The position numbers were made by a program, and so were the translations under genes. From CAVSRC01 sp963743015 (GTDB taxonomy: Bacteria; Pseudomonadota; Alphaproteobacteria; Rhizobiales; Kaistiaceae): DNA of 64,000 bases. Below are positions 33,012 to 45,430 of this stretch, in pieces. Within the stretch, counting starts at the first letter, position 1. Each line of letters starts with the position of its first letter. The stretch spans positions 124,001 to 188,000 of the forward strand of contig CAVUOD010000010.1 of the NCBI GenBank assembly GCA_963743015.1, read 5' to 3'. The notes beneath the pieces are model-generated. The model made no database searches. It was given only the letters and a program-made list of their open reading frames with translations, and was not told the DNA's origin.

Positions 33012-34068
33012 TAGAGCGGGATGAATCTAGGCTGGGGCATAGCCGGCGTGAGCGAAGAAGTTGGCGCATTCGGCTGATGTGACACGGTCGAGAATGGGGC
33101 CGATGGCCTCATAGACGGCGTCGGCGGTCCGGCCTGCCGCCTTGCGCAACCAGTGTTTGAGCTTGGCGAAGAACTGTTCGATCGGGTTCAGGTCGGGGGA
33201 GTATTTGGGCAGGAAGAACAGCCTGGCCCCAGCCGCCCTGATGGCGCTGCGCACGGCCTTGCTCTTGTGGCTGCCGAGATTGTCCATGATGACGATGTCG
33301 CCGGGCCTGAGGGTGGGGACGAGGACCTTCTCGACATAAAGCCGGAAGCGCTCGCCGTTGATCGGGCCATCGATGAGCCATGGCGCCTCGACCCGGTCGT
33401 GACGCAGTGCTCCCAGGAAGGTCATGGTCTTCCAGTGGCCGTGCGGCACCTTGGCTTTGAGGCGCTGGCCGCGCGGCGCCCAGCCTCTCAGTGGCGCCAT
33501 GTTGGTCTTGGTCCAGGTCTCGTCGATGAAGACGAGACGCGCCGGGTCGATGCGGTCCTGATAGGTCGTCCATTGCGCCCGCCGGCGGGCGATGTCGGGC
33601 CGGTCCTGCTCGGCAGCGATCAGCGTCTTTTTTTGTGCGTCAGCTTCTCGGCATGGACGAACTCCCACACCGAGCGGTAATCGACCTTGAGCCCCAGTTC
33701 ACCCAGCTCGTCCACCAGCCCGCGCAGGGTGAAGTCCTTCCCCCGGCAGCGCTCGATCATCCACTCCCGCCAAGGCCCGGAGAGCTTCTTCGGCCGGTGT
33801 CCGCCCATCTTGCCGGGGGCCACGCCGCCGGTCTTGCGGAACAACTGAACCAGCCGGATCGCCGTGCTGACGCCGACCCCGTAGCGCTCCGCCGCCTGAC
33901 GCCGCGACAGCCCTTCTTCCTCAACCGCCCTGACGATGCGCTCGCGAAGATCGTTCGAATAAGGTCGACCCATCCCGTGCTGGCCTCCTTCCCCAGCCAG
34001 CACCGTGAATCAGATTTGCGCCCCTACGGGAATCCCCCGTCAATTCAGCCTCGCTTCATTCCGCTCTA
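33012..34068. mobile_element. Complete IS630-family insertion sequence
   Basis: The element spans 33014-34066 (1053 bp) flanked by TA on both sides, the target duplication of IS630/Tc1-mariner elements. The ends are imperfect inverted repeats: the left end starts GAGCGGGATGAATCTAGGCT and the right end, read inwards, GAGCGGAATGAAGCGAGGCT. It carries one transposase read from two overlapping frames. It has inserted between the second LuxR gene and a small secreted-protein gene. Both ends and both frames look intact, so it could be active or recently inserted. Confidence 0.9.
33027..33973 (-). CDS. IS630-family transposase (OrfA/OrfB, programmed -1 frameshift)
   Basis: OrfA runs from ATG 33973 (MGRPYSNDLRERIVRAVEEE) and has the N-terminal HTH domains (LSRRQAAERYGVGVSTAIRL). 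OrfB has the DDE catalytic domain: first Asp in LVFIDETWTKTNMAPLRGW, second in IVIMDNLGSHKSKAVR, third residue Glu in YSPDLNPIEQFFAKLKHWL. The frames overlap across an A7 run (T7 at 33628-33634 on plus), and OrfB is in the -1 frame relative to OrfA, so ribosomal slippage gives a 315-residue fusion. This is standard for IS630 elements. Confidence 0.9.
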
Positions 34069-34127
34069 AACGACCGCCGCGACGCGGGGAAGCGTGTTGA
34101 ACCATAGTCAGGGGCAACGCGCCGCAG

Positions 34128-34280
34128 GTGAGCCCCTGGGTACCTGAGGGGCGGTGCCATGGAATCCAAGCCATCGGCTGGCTGCTCGGACTTCTGGCGG
34201 TGCTGTTGCTGTCATCGCAAGCCCATCGCTGGCGGACTCCCATCCAGGGGTGCGGACGCTGGTGGAAAGACGGCGAATGA
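34128..34280 (+). CDS. Possible 50-residue membrane peptide downstream of the IS element
   Basis: A frame from GTG 34128 to TGA 34278-34280 encodes one strong hydrophobic helix (AIGWLLGLLAVLLLSSQAHR) followed by a basic tail. There is no convincing ribosome site and no family. It could be the remnant of a gene interrupted by the IS630 element or chance. The rest of the 290 bases between the IS and the next gene shows nothing else. Confidence 0.25.
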   Translation: MSPWVPEGRCHGIQAIGWLLGLLAVLLLSSQAHRWRTPIQGCGRWWKDGE

Positions 34281-34360
34281 AGCCGAGGCTTTCAGAACGA
34301 CAAAGTGCGAAGTGCAGGTCAAGTCTAACTTGAGGGACTTCACGTCCTATGGAGGCAGAT

Positions 34361-34810
34361 ATGACGAAATTCGGCCTATTGATTGCGGCAACGTCAATGA
34401 TGTTTGGCGCCAGCGTTTTGCCTGGCGCGTCTTTTGCCCAGGAAATGTGTGGCGATTATGCGGTCGACGGCCAGTTCATCATAGAAGTTACACCGCCAGC
34501 CACCCTGAACGAGACCGAAACGTCGCGATACGGGACGTTCAGTTCGACATGGACTTTGCGGACCGATGCGTCGACGGACGCATCCTATTATTCTGCCGTA
34601 TGGAACAACGGCGCACAGGCCCGGCTCAAGATACTGGGCTACAACGGCAATCGCATCGTTCTGTATCGTGAGGATATCGCCGGCCCAAGCGTGGGCCTGC
34701 ATGGTTGCTACGAAGCCTTTTTCAATGCGAGTGGCGCGGTAACAGGCGGGACTGTTCAATGGACTTTCAGCAATGGCACCACCGCCAACGGCTCGTGGAC
34801 AGCATCCTAG
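34361..34810 (+). CDS. Small secreted hypothetical protein
   Basis: A 149-residue protein from ATG 34361, preceded by GGAGG at good spacing. The signal peptide is MTKFGLLIAATSMMFGASVL...ASFAQEM. The mature part is beta-rich with two cysteines (MCGDYAVDGQFII and GLHGCYEAFFNA) and a repeating Thr/Asn-rich pattern near the end. No family is recognised. A strong terminator follows at 34869-34897. Its base composition is slightly lower in GC than its neighbours, which, with the IS nearby, hints at an accessory gene. Confidence 0.6.
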   Translation: MTKFGLLIAATSMMFGASVLPGASFAQEMCGDYAVDGQFIIEVTPPATLNETETSRYGTFSSTWTLRTDASTDASYYSAVWNNGAQARLKILGYNGNRIVLYREDIAGPSVGLHGCYEAFFNASGAVTGGTVQWTFSNGTTANGSWTAS

Positions 34811-34868
34811 AGTGCCGCCGCACAGGGCTCGTCACGATACCTGAAGCGCATGGCGTAGCACAGAAAAG

Positions 34869-34897
34869 GCCGGGCCCTTTCGGGCCCGGCAGTTTTT
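34869..34897 (+). terminator. Rho-independent terminator
   Basis: GCCGGGCCC-TTTC-GGGCCCGGC followed by AGTTTTT is a textbook terminator for the secreted-protein gene upstream. The 210 bases beyond it to 35110 are AT-rich and hold no gene that I can support. Confidence 0.88.
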
Positions 34898-35110
34898 GCC
34901 GTTACAGCATCGCTGCCGGCATACGCTCCAGAAGGGAACAGATGATGCGTCAACAGGCCCGCAGGGAGGAAAACAGGCAAATCACCGCACCAACGCAATC
35001 AACCGTATGAATATTTTTTGATCAGTGACACAAAACTTATGGTTCTACATAAGCAATATTATCAGGTGTTGCATTATAGGCACAGACGCCGAAAAGGATT
35101 ATATTTCAAT

Positions 35111-36004
35111 TCAATAGGCCCAGTTCTGTGCCTTGCTTAGCAGAAAATCGCGGAAAACGTGGACTCGCGCGGAATTTTTCAATTCGGCCGGGTAGACGAA
35201 ATAGGACGCGAAGCTCGGCACCTGGACCTCGGGCAGCAACTGCACCAGGCCCGAGCCCGGCTCGACCATGTAGCTCGGCAGAACCGCGATGCCGGTGCCG
35301 TTCTGCACCGCATTCTTGATGGCAAACAGATTGTTGATCTTGAGCACCGGCTCGCGCGGATTTTCCGAGGTGCGGCCGGCAAGCTCCAGCCAGTTGAGAT
35401 CGCGCAGATAGGCCGGCACCGGCACGCCGAAGGTGACGATGCGGTGCTCGTCGAGATCGGTGATCGATTTCGGTTCGCCGAAGCGGTCGATGTAGGTCGG
35501 CGAGGCATAGACGTTCATGTGCACGGTGAACAGCCGACGCTGGATGAGGTCGGGTTGCACCGGCTGGCGCAGGCGGATGGCGACATCCGCCTGGCGCATG
35601 CCGAGATCGAGCTCGGTGTCGTCGAAGATCAGGTGCAGGTTGATCGAGGGGTGCAGGTCGACGAATTCATGCACGCGCGCCGTCAGCCAGGTCGAGCCGA
35701 GGCCGACGGTGGTGGTGATCCTCAACGTGCCGGACGGTTTCTCGGCGGACTCGGCCAGCCGCGAGGTCGCCGCGTCGAGCTTGATCAGCACGTCGTTGGC
35801 GGTGCGGAAGAGTTCCTCGCCCTGCTCGGTGAGGATGAGCCCGCGGGCGTGGCGGTGGAAGAGGGGAACGCCGAGATCCTGTTCGAGCGCGCTCACCTGC
35901 CGGCTCACCGCCGACTGGCTCATGTTGAGGTTCTCGCCGGCATGGGTGAACGAGCCGGCCTGGGCGGCAGCGTGAAAGATGCGCAGCTTGTCCCAATCCA
36001 GCAT
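35111..36004 (-). CDS. lsrB: LysR-family regulator LsrB/VtlR type
   Basis: A 297-residue LysR regulator from ATG 36004 (MLDWDKLRIFHAAAQAGSFT). The N-terminal HTH is AGSFTHAGENLNMSQSAVSR with the recognition helix in QSAVSRQVSALEQDLGVPLF. The effector domain covers about residues 90-297. The protein matches the LsrB/VtlR group encoded beside trxB in Rhizobiales, which responds to oxidative and symbiotic signals and activates small RNA or redox genes. It ends some 110 bases from the AT-rich region at 35 kb and lies 52 bases downstream of trxB on the same strand. Confidence 0.85.
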   Translation of the reverse strand: MLDWDKLRIFHAAAQAGSFTHAGENLNMSQSAVSRQVSALEQDLGVPLFHRHARGLILTEQGEELFRTANDVLIKLDAATSRLAESAEKPSGTLRITTTVGLGSTWLTARVHEFVDLHPSINLHLIFDDTELDLGMRQADVAIRLRQPVQPDLIQRRLFTVHMNVYASPTYIDRFGEPKSITDLDEHRIVTFGVPVPAYLRDLNWLELAGRTSENPREPVLKINNLFAIKNAVQNGTGIAVLPSYMVEPGSGLVQLLPEVQVPSFASYFVYPAELKNSARVHVFRDFLLSKAQNWAY

Positions 36005-36055
36005 CGGTTCCCCCCGCACCCGATCGCGTTCCTGGAACGCGCCGGCGTGCTCCTC

Positions 36056-37012
36056 CTATTCCGCGGCTTCTGCCGGCGCCTCGGCCATGGCCAGGAACTT
36101 CTGCACCTCCAGAGCGGCCATGCAGCCCTGCCCGGCGGCGGTCACCGCCTGGCGGAACGTGTCGTCGGTGACGTCGCCGGCAGCGTATACACCCGGAACG
36201 CTGGTAACGGTCGAATCCGGCGCCGTCCACACATAGTTGTTCGGCTTGAGCTTCAGTTGTCCGCCGAGGAACTCCACCGAAGGCGCGTGGCCGATGGCGA
36301 CGAAGACGCCGTCGGTGTTGATCTCGCTCACCGCGCCGGTGACCACATTGCGCAGGCGCACGCCGGTCACCGCCGGCGGGAAGCCGGTGGAGCCGACGAC
36401 GTCGTCGAGCACCGAGTCCCAGACCACGGTGACCTTGGGATTGGCGAAGAGCCGGTTCTGCAGGATCTTCTCGGCCCTGAGCTCGCTGCGGCGGTGGACG
36501 AGCGTCACCTTGGAGGCATGGTTGGTCAGATAGAGCGCCTCCTCGACGGCGGTGTTGCCGCCGCCGAAGACCACCACTTCCTTGTTGCGATAGAAGAAGC
36601 CGTCGCAGGTGGCGCAGGCGGACACGCCGAAGCCGCGGAACTTCTGCTCGGACGGCAGGTTCAGCCACTTGGCCTCGGCGCCGGTCGCCACGATCAGGGC
36701 GTCGCAGGTGTAGGTCTCGCCGCTGTCGCCGGTCAGCCGGAACGGCCGGCGCGACAGATCGACGGCGGTGATGTGGTCGCTGATCATGGTCGTGCCGACG
36801 TGCTCGGCCTGGGCCTTCATCTGCTCCATCAGCCAGGGCCCCTGAACCATCTCGGCGAAACCGGGATAGTTCTCGACGTCGGTTGTGGTGGTGAGCTGGC
36901 CGCCGGCGGTCAGGCCGGAAATCTGAACCGGCTCGAGCATGGCGCGGGCGGCATAGATGGACGCGGTGTATCCGGCCGGGCCGGAGCCGACGACGATAAC
37001 TTTGGCATGCAT
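36056..37012 (-). CDS. trxB: Thioredoxin reductase TrxB
   Basis: A 318-residue flavoenzyme that uses NADPH to reduce thioredoxin. ATG 37012 (MHAKVIVVGSGPAGYTASIY) is chosen because the FAD-binding GxGxxG follows at once. An upstream ATG adds 39 unrelated residues. The redox pair is CATC in VSACATCDGFFYRN. The NADPH fold is GGGNTAVEEALYL, and the second FAD motif is VPGVYAAGDVTDDTFRQAV. The pairing with lsrB is a conserved Rhizobiales arrangement and fits redox control. Confidence 0.94.
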   Translation of the reverse strand: MHAKVIVVGSGPAGYTASIYAARAMLEPVQISGLTAGGQLTTTTDVENYPGFAEMVQGPWLMEQMKAQAEHVGTTMISDHITAVDLSRRPFRLTGDSGETYTCDALIVATGAEAKWLNLPSEQKFRGFGVSACATCDGFFYRNKEVVVFGGGNTAVEEALYLTNHASKVTLVHRRSELRAEKILQNRLFANPKVTVVWDSVLDDVVGSTGFPPAVTGVRLRNVVTGAVSEINTDGVFVAIGHAPSVEFLGGQLKLKPNNYVWTAPDSTVTSVPGVYAAGDVTDDTFRQAVTAAGQGCMAALEVQKFLAMAEAPAEAAE

Positions 37013-37325
37013 GGGAACACCTCTGGGGCGGGCGCGGGCGCCACCTCCCTTGAGGAGGGCACCGGGAATCTCGTTTCGTGGCCTGTCGCCCCGCCCGGGC
37101 GGCGGCCGAGACTCGGTTGGACTATTCATCGGAAATCTAAGCTCTCGGCCGAGCTATGCAAGATGCGCAAGGGTGCGACAAGGAGAGCCGTGCTGGGTGC
37201 GGGGCGGGGCCGGTCGCCTCCCGGTGGGAGCGTAGCGCAATCAGAAGGTGCGCCGGAGGCCGGCACGTCAATGCCCCGGGCCAGGCCGCGGGGCACGAGA
37301 ACCATGCCGGCCGGCTGCTGCCGGC

Positions 37326-37799
37326 TCAGCCGAACTTGACGTCGAGAATCTCGTAGGAGCGGCTGCCGCCGGGCGCGGCGACCTCAACCGAGTCGCCCTT
37401 GGCCTTGCCGATCAGCGCCCGGGCGATGGGCGAGGAGATCGAAATCCTGCCGGCCTTCACGTCGGCTTCGACGTCGCCGACGATCTGGTACTTCTTCTTC
37501 TCCTCGGTGTCCTCGTCGATGAGGGTAACGGTGGCACCGAACTTGACCGTCTTGCCGGACAGCTTGGACACGTCGATGATCTCGGCGCGCGAGAGCTGGT
37601 CTTCGATCTCGACGATCCGCCCCTCGTTGAGGCCGTGGGCTTCCTTGGCGGCGTGATATTCGGCGTTCTCCGACAGATCGCCGTGGCCGCGGGCCTCGGC
37701 GATGAGCTGGATGATGCGGTGCCGCTCCTCGCTCGTCCGCCGCTTCAATTCGGATTCCAGCACCGCATGGCCGGCCGCGGTCATCGGAATCTTTTCCAT
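37326..37799 (-). CDS. greA: Transcription elongation factor GreA
   Basis: A 157-residue secondary-channel factor that stimulates RNA polymerase to cleave backtracked transcripts. The N-terminal coiled coil spans residues 10-75 and includes the tip acidic pair in EARGHGDLSENAEYHAAKEA. The C-terminal FKBP-like domain has VKFGATVTLIDEDTEEKKKY and ISISSPIARALIGKAKGDSV. Three ATGs stand in a row (37805-37797); I take the third (MEKIPMTAAG), which matches other GreA starts. It is upstream of carB on the same strand reading direction away from trxB. Confidence 0.92.
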   Translation of the reverse strand: MEKIPMTAAGHAVLESELKRRTSEERHRIIQLIAEARGHGDLSENAEYHAAKEAHGLNEGRIVEIEDQLSRAEIIDVSKLSGKTVKFGATVTLIDEDTEEKKKYQIVGDVEADVKAGRISISSPIARALIGKAKGDSVEVAAPGGSRSYEILDVKFG

Positions 37800-37982
37800 C
37801 ATCACACCCGTACCCTTTCCCAGGACGCGCCGGATTGGAGCCCGACGCCTCGAATGACCTCGTCGGCAGAGCCCACCGGCTGCTGCCGCCTCGGCAAAGC
37901 CTGCTTCCCGCCCATCGGCCCCGTCACCGGGTCGATGATCGTTCGTCAGACCGGAACTTGCCAGCCTTCCCCCGCGTTCCCC

Positions 37983-41481
<3,499 letters not shown>

Positions 41482-41687
41482 TGTGGCTTGTCGGGGGCTC
41501 CGTCGCGAACAAAACCCCGGCGCGGCGGCCGCTCCGGGGCAGATCCCAAGTGGTTTCGGGCTAAGCGGGGCTTATACGGCAAACGGTGACAGGGCGGAAC
41601 CCCCGCTTTCGGGTAGGTCCCGCCGGGGACGCGTCACGGCGACAAAGGCTCGCGGGCGCCGGCTGCGGCCGGCTCGCCCGGGCCGCT

Positions 41688-42035
41688 TCAGTGGTGCAAG
41701 CGGATGGTGCGCGGCTTGCGCTGCGGCATGTAGATGTCGATGCAGTCGCCGGGGCCGTTGGTCACCATCCACGGATGGGTGACGAAGGTGTTGACGCTGT
41801 AGCGCTGGCCGGGATTGAGCCAAGCGTAGTTCTTGGTGCCCCCGTTATAGTCGATCCACAGGATGGCGCGCCCTTGGCCGGTGCGGTTGATGAAGGTCAT
41901 CCGGGTCGGCTGAGCCGAGTTCTGCGAGCGCAGCGACCCCTGGGCCGAACAGGGGACGTCGCCGGCGGCGGCGGGAAGGGGTGCGAGGACAGCAAAAGCA
42001 ATCGCTGCCACAAGCGGCAAACCTGGACGCGTCAT
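41688..42035 (-). CDS. Secreted VHL beta-domain-like protein
   Basis: A 115-residue secreted protein. ATG 42035 follows AAGGAGG, and the signal peptide is MTRPGLPLVAAIAFAVLAPL...AAAGDVPC. The mature part resembles the beta domain of the von Hippel-Lindau protein: LRSQNSAQPTRMTFINRTG, then ILWIDYNGGTKNYAWLNPGQ, then YSVNTFVTHPWMVTNGPGDC and IDIYMPQRK. Positions matching human W88, Y98, H115 and W117 of the hydroxyproline pocket appear as W, Y, H and W. The alpha domain that binds elongin is absent. Bacterial VHL-fold proteins are known in databases without function. Binding of a hydroxylated or proline-rich peptide is a hypothesis. Confidence 0.7.
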   Translation of the reverse strand: MTRPGLPLVAAIAFAVLAPLPAAAGDVPCSAQGSLRSQNSAQPTRMTFINRTGQGRAILWIDYNGGTKNYAWLNPGQRYSVNTFVTHPWMVTNGPGDCIDIYMPQRKPRTIRLHH

Positions 42036-42343
42036 GTTCCCTCCTTGAGATCGGTGTCCGCAGGCGGGAATTCGCCAACGGTACTTGGCAAGCCTCACAG
42101 GATAGACATGCTTTTTGGAAAATTTCCAGACTGGGAATACGGTTACGAGACTTGGAATGCATCGCGATGCGCCGTGTATTTCGACTGAAAAGTCTGGGAG
42201 GACCGGCCAGATTCTTGCCCAAGACTGCCTGTCTATTGTGCGCTGGATCGGGCGGAGCGCCGCCGCGCTCGGCCGCTCTTAGCCGTCCGTTAAGCTTTCG
42301 GCGGCAAGTAAGCGAAAAGAGGTGTCGCGCGGGATTCTTTGCG

Positions 42344-42922
42344 ATGGCGACAATCGCGCTCAAGGAAGGCGATTTCGGCGGCGACGTCACCGTCACCGTC
42401 GGCGAGACGGCATTCTACCTGCCCGACCGCTCGCGGCCGGGGCTCAACGAGATGGTCCCGCTGAGCGCGGTGGCCGAGATCGTGACGCTGTCCGACGATC
42501 GCTCCGCCCAGTTGAAGGCGGCGTTACGTTTCAGCGCCCGCGGTTTCCTCAACACCGGCAATCCCCTCGGGCTGGCCGCCGGCGTGTTCGCCGTCACCAA
42601 GGTCAAGGACGTGGAATTCTCCGTCCGCCTCAAGGACGGTCGCAAGTTCGTGGCGACCGCCGATGCCGGCACATTGGCCACTCTGCGCGGCGCCTGCAAC
42701 ACGGCGCTGGTCACGGCCGGCGAGGATGCTGAAGCCGCGGCGCGTGCCGATGCGGTCATCGCCAAATATATCGGGCCGGAGGCGCTGCCGACGGGGCCGG
42801 AAACGCCGGAACCGAGCGCGGCTGCGGAGCCGCAAGCCGGCGAGGGCGAAACGGTCGGGGCAGCGCCGGCGCCGGACAAGCCTGGCGCCCGCCGCGTCTT
42901 CGGCCGGCGCGGCGTCCGCTAG
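42344..42922 (+). CDS. Hypothetical protein with acidic low-complexity tail
   Basis: A 192-residue cytoplasmic protein from ATG 42344 (MATIALKEGDFGGDVTVTVG). Residues 1-125 look like a small alpha/beta or PH-like fold with blocks PLSAVAEIVTLSDDRSAQLK and FAVTKVKDVEFSVRLKDGRK. The remainder is rich in Ala, Glu and Pro, ending in a basic RRVFGRRGVR. No signal peptide or membrane segment is seen. No family is recognised. It is divergent from the VHL-like gene. Confidence 0.6.
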   Translation: MATIALKEGDFGGDVTVTVGETAFYLPDRSRPGLNEMVPLSAVAEIVTLSDDRSAQLKAALRFSARGFLNTGNPLGLAAGVFAVTKVKDVEFSVRLKDGRKFVATADAGTLATLRGACNTALVTAGEDAEAAARADAVIAKYIGPEALPTGPETPEPSAAAEPQAGEGETVGAAPAPDKPGARRVFGRRGVR

Positions 42923-43070
42923 CGCGCGGCCGCGCCGGCTTTCCTCAGTCGCTCCTCTTCGTCTTGCCCCCTTCGCTTTTCCGTCGTCAGGACTTATCTA
43001 GCTTCTCGAATATGTCCTGACGCTCGGCCGGAGCTTCGGCCGAACCGCCAACCCGAGGAAGAGCGAGACG

Positions 43071-43457
43071 ATGAGCTACTACTTCGCCAAGACCGTGAAC
43101 ACCCCGTTCGCCGAGACCATCGACAACGTCACCGCGGCGCTCAAGGAGCGCGGCTTCGGCGTGCTGACGACCATCGACGTCAAGGCGACCATGAAGGCGA
43201 AGCTCGATGCCGATTTCCGCCCCTACACCATCCTCGGCGCCTGCAATCCGGGCTTTGCCCACAAGGCGCTGACGGCGGAAGACAAGATCGGCACCATGCT
43301 GCCCTGCAACGTCATCGTGCAGGAGATCAAGCCGGGCGAGGTCGAGGTCGCCGCCGTCGATCCGGTCGCCTCGATGCAGGGCGTCGGCAATGCCGCGCTC
43401 GAGCCGATCGCCGGCGAGGTGCGCGAGCTGCTGCGCCAGACGGTGGAGAGCCTCTGA
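43071..43457 (+). CDS. DUF302-domain protein
   Basis: A 128-residue protein starting MSYYFAKTVNTPFAETIDNV at ATG 43071, preceded by GAGGAAGAG. The family blocks are ALKERGFGVLTTIDVKATM, the YTILGACNPGFAHKAL segment with a conserved Cys (ILGACNP) and the central LPCNVIVQEI. DUF302 proteins are small soluble proteins often found with redox or metal-stress genes; their biochemical role is unsettled. It is followed by a VOC protein in the same direction with a gap of about 120 bases. Confidence 0.85.
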   Translation: MSYYFAKTVNTPFAETIDNVTAALKERGFGVLTTIDVKATMKAKLDADFRPYTILGACNPGFAHKALTAEDKIGTMLPCNVIVQEIKPGEVEVAAVDPVASMQGVGNAALEPIAGEVRELLRQTVESL

Positions 43458-43578
43458 TCTCCGCGCCGGCCCTGTCGCGGCCGGCGGCAAGTGACCCGCG
43501 TCACATCTTTCGCCCGCAAACATGCCCATGTCTGAAGACCCGCAATCGTGACGCGGGGCCAACCAGGGAGGGCATGGC

Positions 43579-43959
43579 ATGTTTGGCAATCATCGTGTCT
43601 TTGCGACGATCCCGGCAACCGACATGGCGCGGGCGAAGCGCTGGTACGAGGAAAAGCTCGGCGTGACGCCGGCCAACGAATTTCCCGCCGGCGCGATCTA
43701 CGACATGGGCGACGGCACCGCCTTTCTGCTCTATCCGACCCAGTACGCCGGTCAGGCGCCCAACACCTTGATGGGCTTCGAATCCGATGACGTCGAGGGC
43801 GATGTCGCCGCCCTCAAGAAGAAAGGCGTCGTCTTCGAGGAATACGACACGGCGGAGCTGAAGACGGTCAATTCCATCGCCAGCTTCGGCGACCTCAAGG
43901 GCGCCTGGTTCCGGGATTCCGAGGGCAACATCCTGTCGATCGCCAACTCGCCGAATTGA
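43579..43959 (+). CDS. VOC-family (glyoxalase-like) protein
   Basis: A 126-residue vicinal-oxygen-chelate protein from ATG 43579 (MFGNHRVFATIPATDMARAK). It has the beta-alpha-beta-beta-beta pattern with KRWYEEKLGVTPANEFPAGA and the late GAWFRDSEGNILSIANSP. Metal-ligand residues seen in glyoxalase I are only partly present: the C-terminal Glu (DSEGN) is conserved. Substrate unknown. The start follows a purine-rich AGGGAGGGC sequence. Confidence 0.8.
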   Translation: MFGNHRVFATIPATDMARAKRWYEEKLGVTPANEFPAGAIYDMGDGTAFLLYPTQYAGQAPNTLMGFESDDVEGDVAALKKKGVVFEEYDTAELKTVNSIASFGDLKGAWFRDSEGNILSIANSPN

Positions 43960-44040
43960 TATTTGCGCAGAGCGGCGGCGTTGGATCACAATGCCGCCGC
44001 GCCGCCGGGTCAGGCTGAGCGCTCAACGGAGATCGGTTTC

Positions 44041-44955
44041 ATGCGTTGGCAGGGGCGCAGGCAATCCAGCAACATCGAGGACAGGCGCGGTGACGCCGAC
44101 ATGGGCGGCTTCGGCGGCACCGGCCCGCGCATCGGTCTGGGCCTGCCCGGTGGCCGCCGTGGCGGCGGCCTCTCGATCGGCGCGGTCGTCGTCATCCTGG
44201 TGGTGAGCTGGTTCCTCGGCGTCAATCCGCTGACGCTGCTTGGCGGCCTCGAGGGCGGCAATGGCGGCGGCAGTTCCATCGGCACCCAGCAGACCAGCCA
44301 GACGGGCACGCCCACCGACGAGGGCGGCCAGTTCGTCGCCACCGTGCTCGCCGACACCGAGGACACCTGGACCCAGATCTTCGCCGATGGCGGCGGCCGT
44401 TACCAGGTGCCGACCCTGGTGCTGTTCACCGGCCAGACCTCGTCGGCCTGCGGCTTTGCCAGCGCGGCGAGCGGGCCGTTCTATTGCCCGGGCGACCGCA
44501 AGGTCTATATCGACCTCGCCTTCTATCGCGAGCTGCGCGACCGCTTTCATGCGCCGGGCGATTTCGCCCAGGCCTATGTCATCGCCCATGAGGTCGGCCA
44601 TCACGTCCAGAACCTGCTCGGCATCCTGCCCAAGGTGAACGCCCAGCAGCGGCAAGTCGACAAGGTGCAGGCAAACGCGCTTCAGGTGCGCACCGAACTG
44701 CAGGCGGACTGCTTCGCCGGGGTGTGGGCCCACATGGCCGACAAGAAGGGCATCCTCGAGGTCGGCGACATCGACGAGGCGCTCAATGCCGCCGCGCAGA
44801 TCGGCGACGACACGCTGCAGAAGCAGTCACAGGGCTATGTCGTGCCGGACAGCTTCACCCACGGCACCGCCGCGCAGCGCAGCCGCTGGTTCAAGCGCGG
44901 CTATACCAGCGGCAAGGTCGATACCTGCGACACCTTCTCGGCGAGCAGCATCTGA
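44041..44955 (+). CDS. ypfJ: YpfJ-type neutral zinc metallopeptidase
   Basis: A 304-residue membrane-anchored protein from ATG 44041 (MRWQGRRQSSNIEDRRGDAD). The opening motif is the family signature, followed by one membrane helix (SIGAVVVILVVSWFLGVNPL) and a linker. The extracytoplasmic domain has the zinc motif HEVGHHVQN in AYVIAHEVGHHVQNLLGI, the third ligand region ELQADCFAGVWAH and the Cys pair CGFASAASGPFYCPGDRKVY. The C-terminal block HGTAAQRSRWFKRGYTSG is conserved as well. Proteolytic activity of the family is presumed. Confidence 0.85.
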   Translation: MRWQGRRQSSNIEDRRGDADMGGFGGTGPRIGLGLPGGRRGGGLSIGAVVVILVVSWFLGVNPLTLLGGLEGGNGGGSSIGTQQTSQTGTPTDEGGQFVATVLADTEDTWTQIFADGGGRYQVPTLVLFTGQTSSACGFASAASGPFYCPGDRKVYIDLAFYRELRDRFHAPGDFAQAYVIAHEVGHHVQNLLGILPKVNAQQRQVDKVQANALQVRTELQADCFAGVWAHMADKKGILEVGDIDEALNAAAQIGDDTLQKQSQGYVVPDSFTHGTAAQRSRWFKRGYTSGKVDTCDTFSASSI

Positions 44956-45091
44956 GCGCTCGACCGGCCGGCTGCGCGCTGCCGGCCGGCATCGGCTTGC
45001 ACGGCGCCATCGTAGATTCTTGCGATATCTGCAATTTAAATTCTTTGTTAACTATAAAAAACGCGTGGGTTGCAGCGGGTGCGGGGCAGGC

Positions 45092-45430
45092 GTGAGTACG
45101 AGCGCGGACGGTGATGGCGAAGAGCCCGGCACGTTCACCGAGGAGATCGAGGTCACCGGCAGTCAACTGATCGAGTGGGTCGGCCATCTCCTCAAGGACG
45201 GCAATGTCCGGCAGATCCGCATCAAGGCGCCCGGCGGGCAGCTTTCCCTGGAAACGCCGGCGGATGCCGGGGGCGAGGGGGCGGCGCTCGCCGCACCGTG
45301 GCTGGCGATCCTCGGTGCGCTGGCCGCGCTGGTGGCGCGCGTCAGAATCGAAATCGTGCGCGTCGGTATGGTGCCGGGCGCCGACATTGCCGCCCTGTGG
45401 GACGACGGGGGCGATCTCCCCGGCGCGTGA
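45092..45430 (+). CDS. DUF4342-domain protein, copy 1
   Basis: A 112-residue protein starting at GTG 45092 (VSTSADGDGEEPGTFTEEIE). DUF4342 core: TGSQLIEWVGHLLKDGNVRQ, IRIKAPGGQLSLETPAD and the amphipathic or membrane-associated segment APWLAILGALAALVARVRIE. An AT-rich promoter-like stretch with TTAACTATAAAA precedes it. A paralogue follows 151 bases later. The function of DUF4342 proteins is unknown; they are small and perhaps membrane-attached. Confidence 0.72.
   Translation: MSTSADGDGEEPGTFTEEIEVTGSQLIEWVGHLLKDGNVRQIRIKAPGGQLSLETPADAGGEGAALAAPWLAILGALAALVARVRIEIVRVGMVPGADIAALWDDGGDLPGA

Noticed and set aside
33620..33668. IS630 frame change as another sequencing indel
   Set aside because: Here the -1 change falls on an A7 run, where IS630 elements use programmed slippage, and the direction differs from the +1 errors elsewhere.
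35159..37339. A 726-codon plus-strand frame over lsrB and trxB
   Set aside because: Antisense to two well-recognised genes; composition is that of a shadow frame (rich in Arg, Gly and His).
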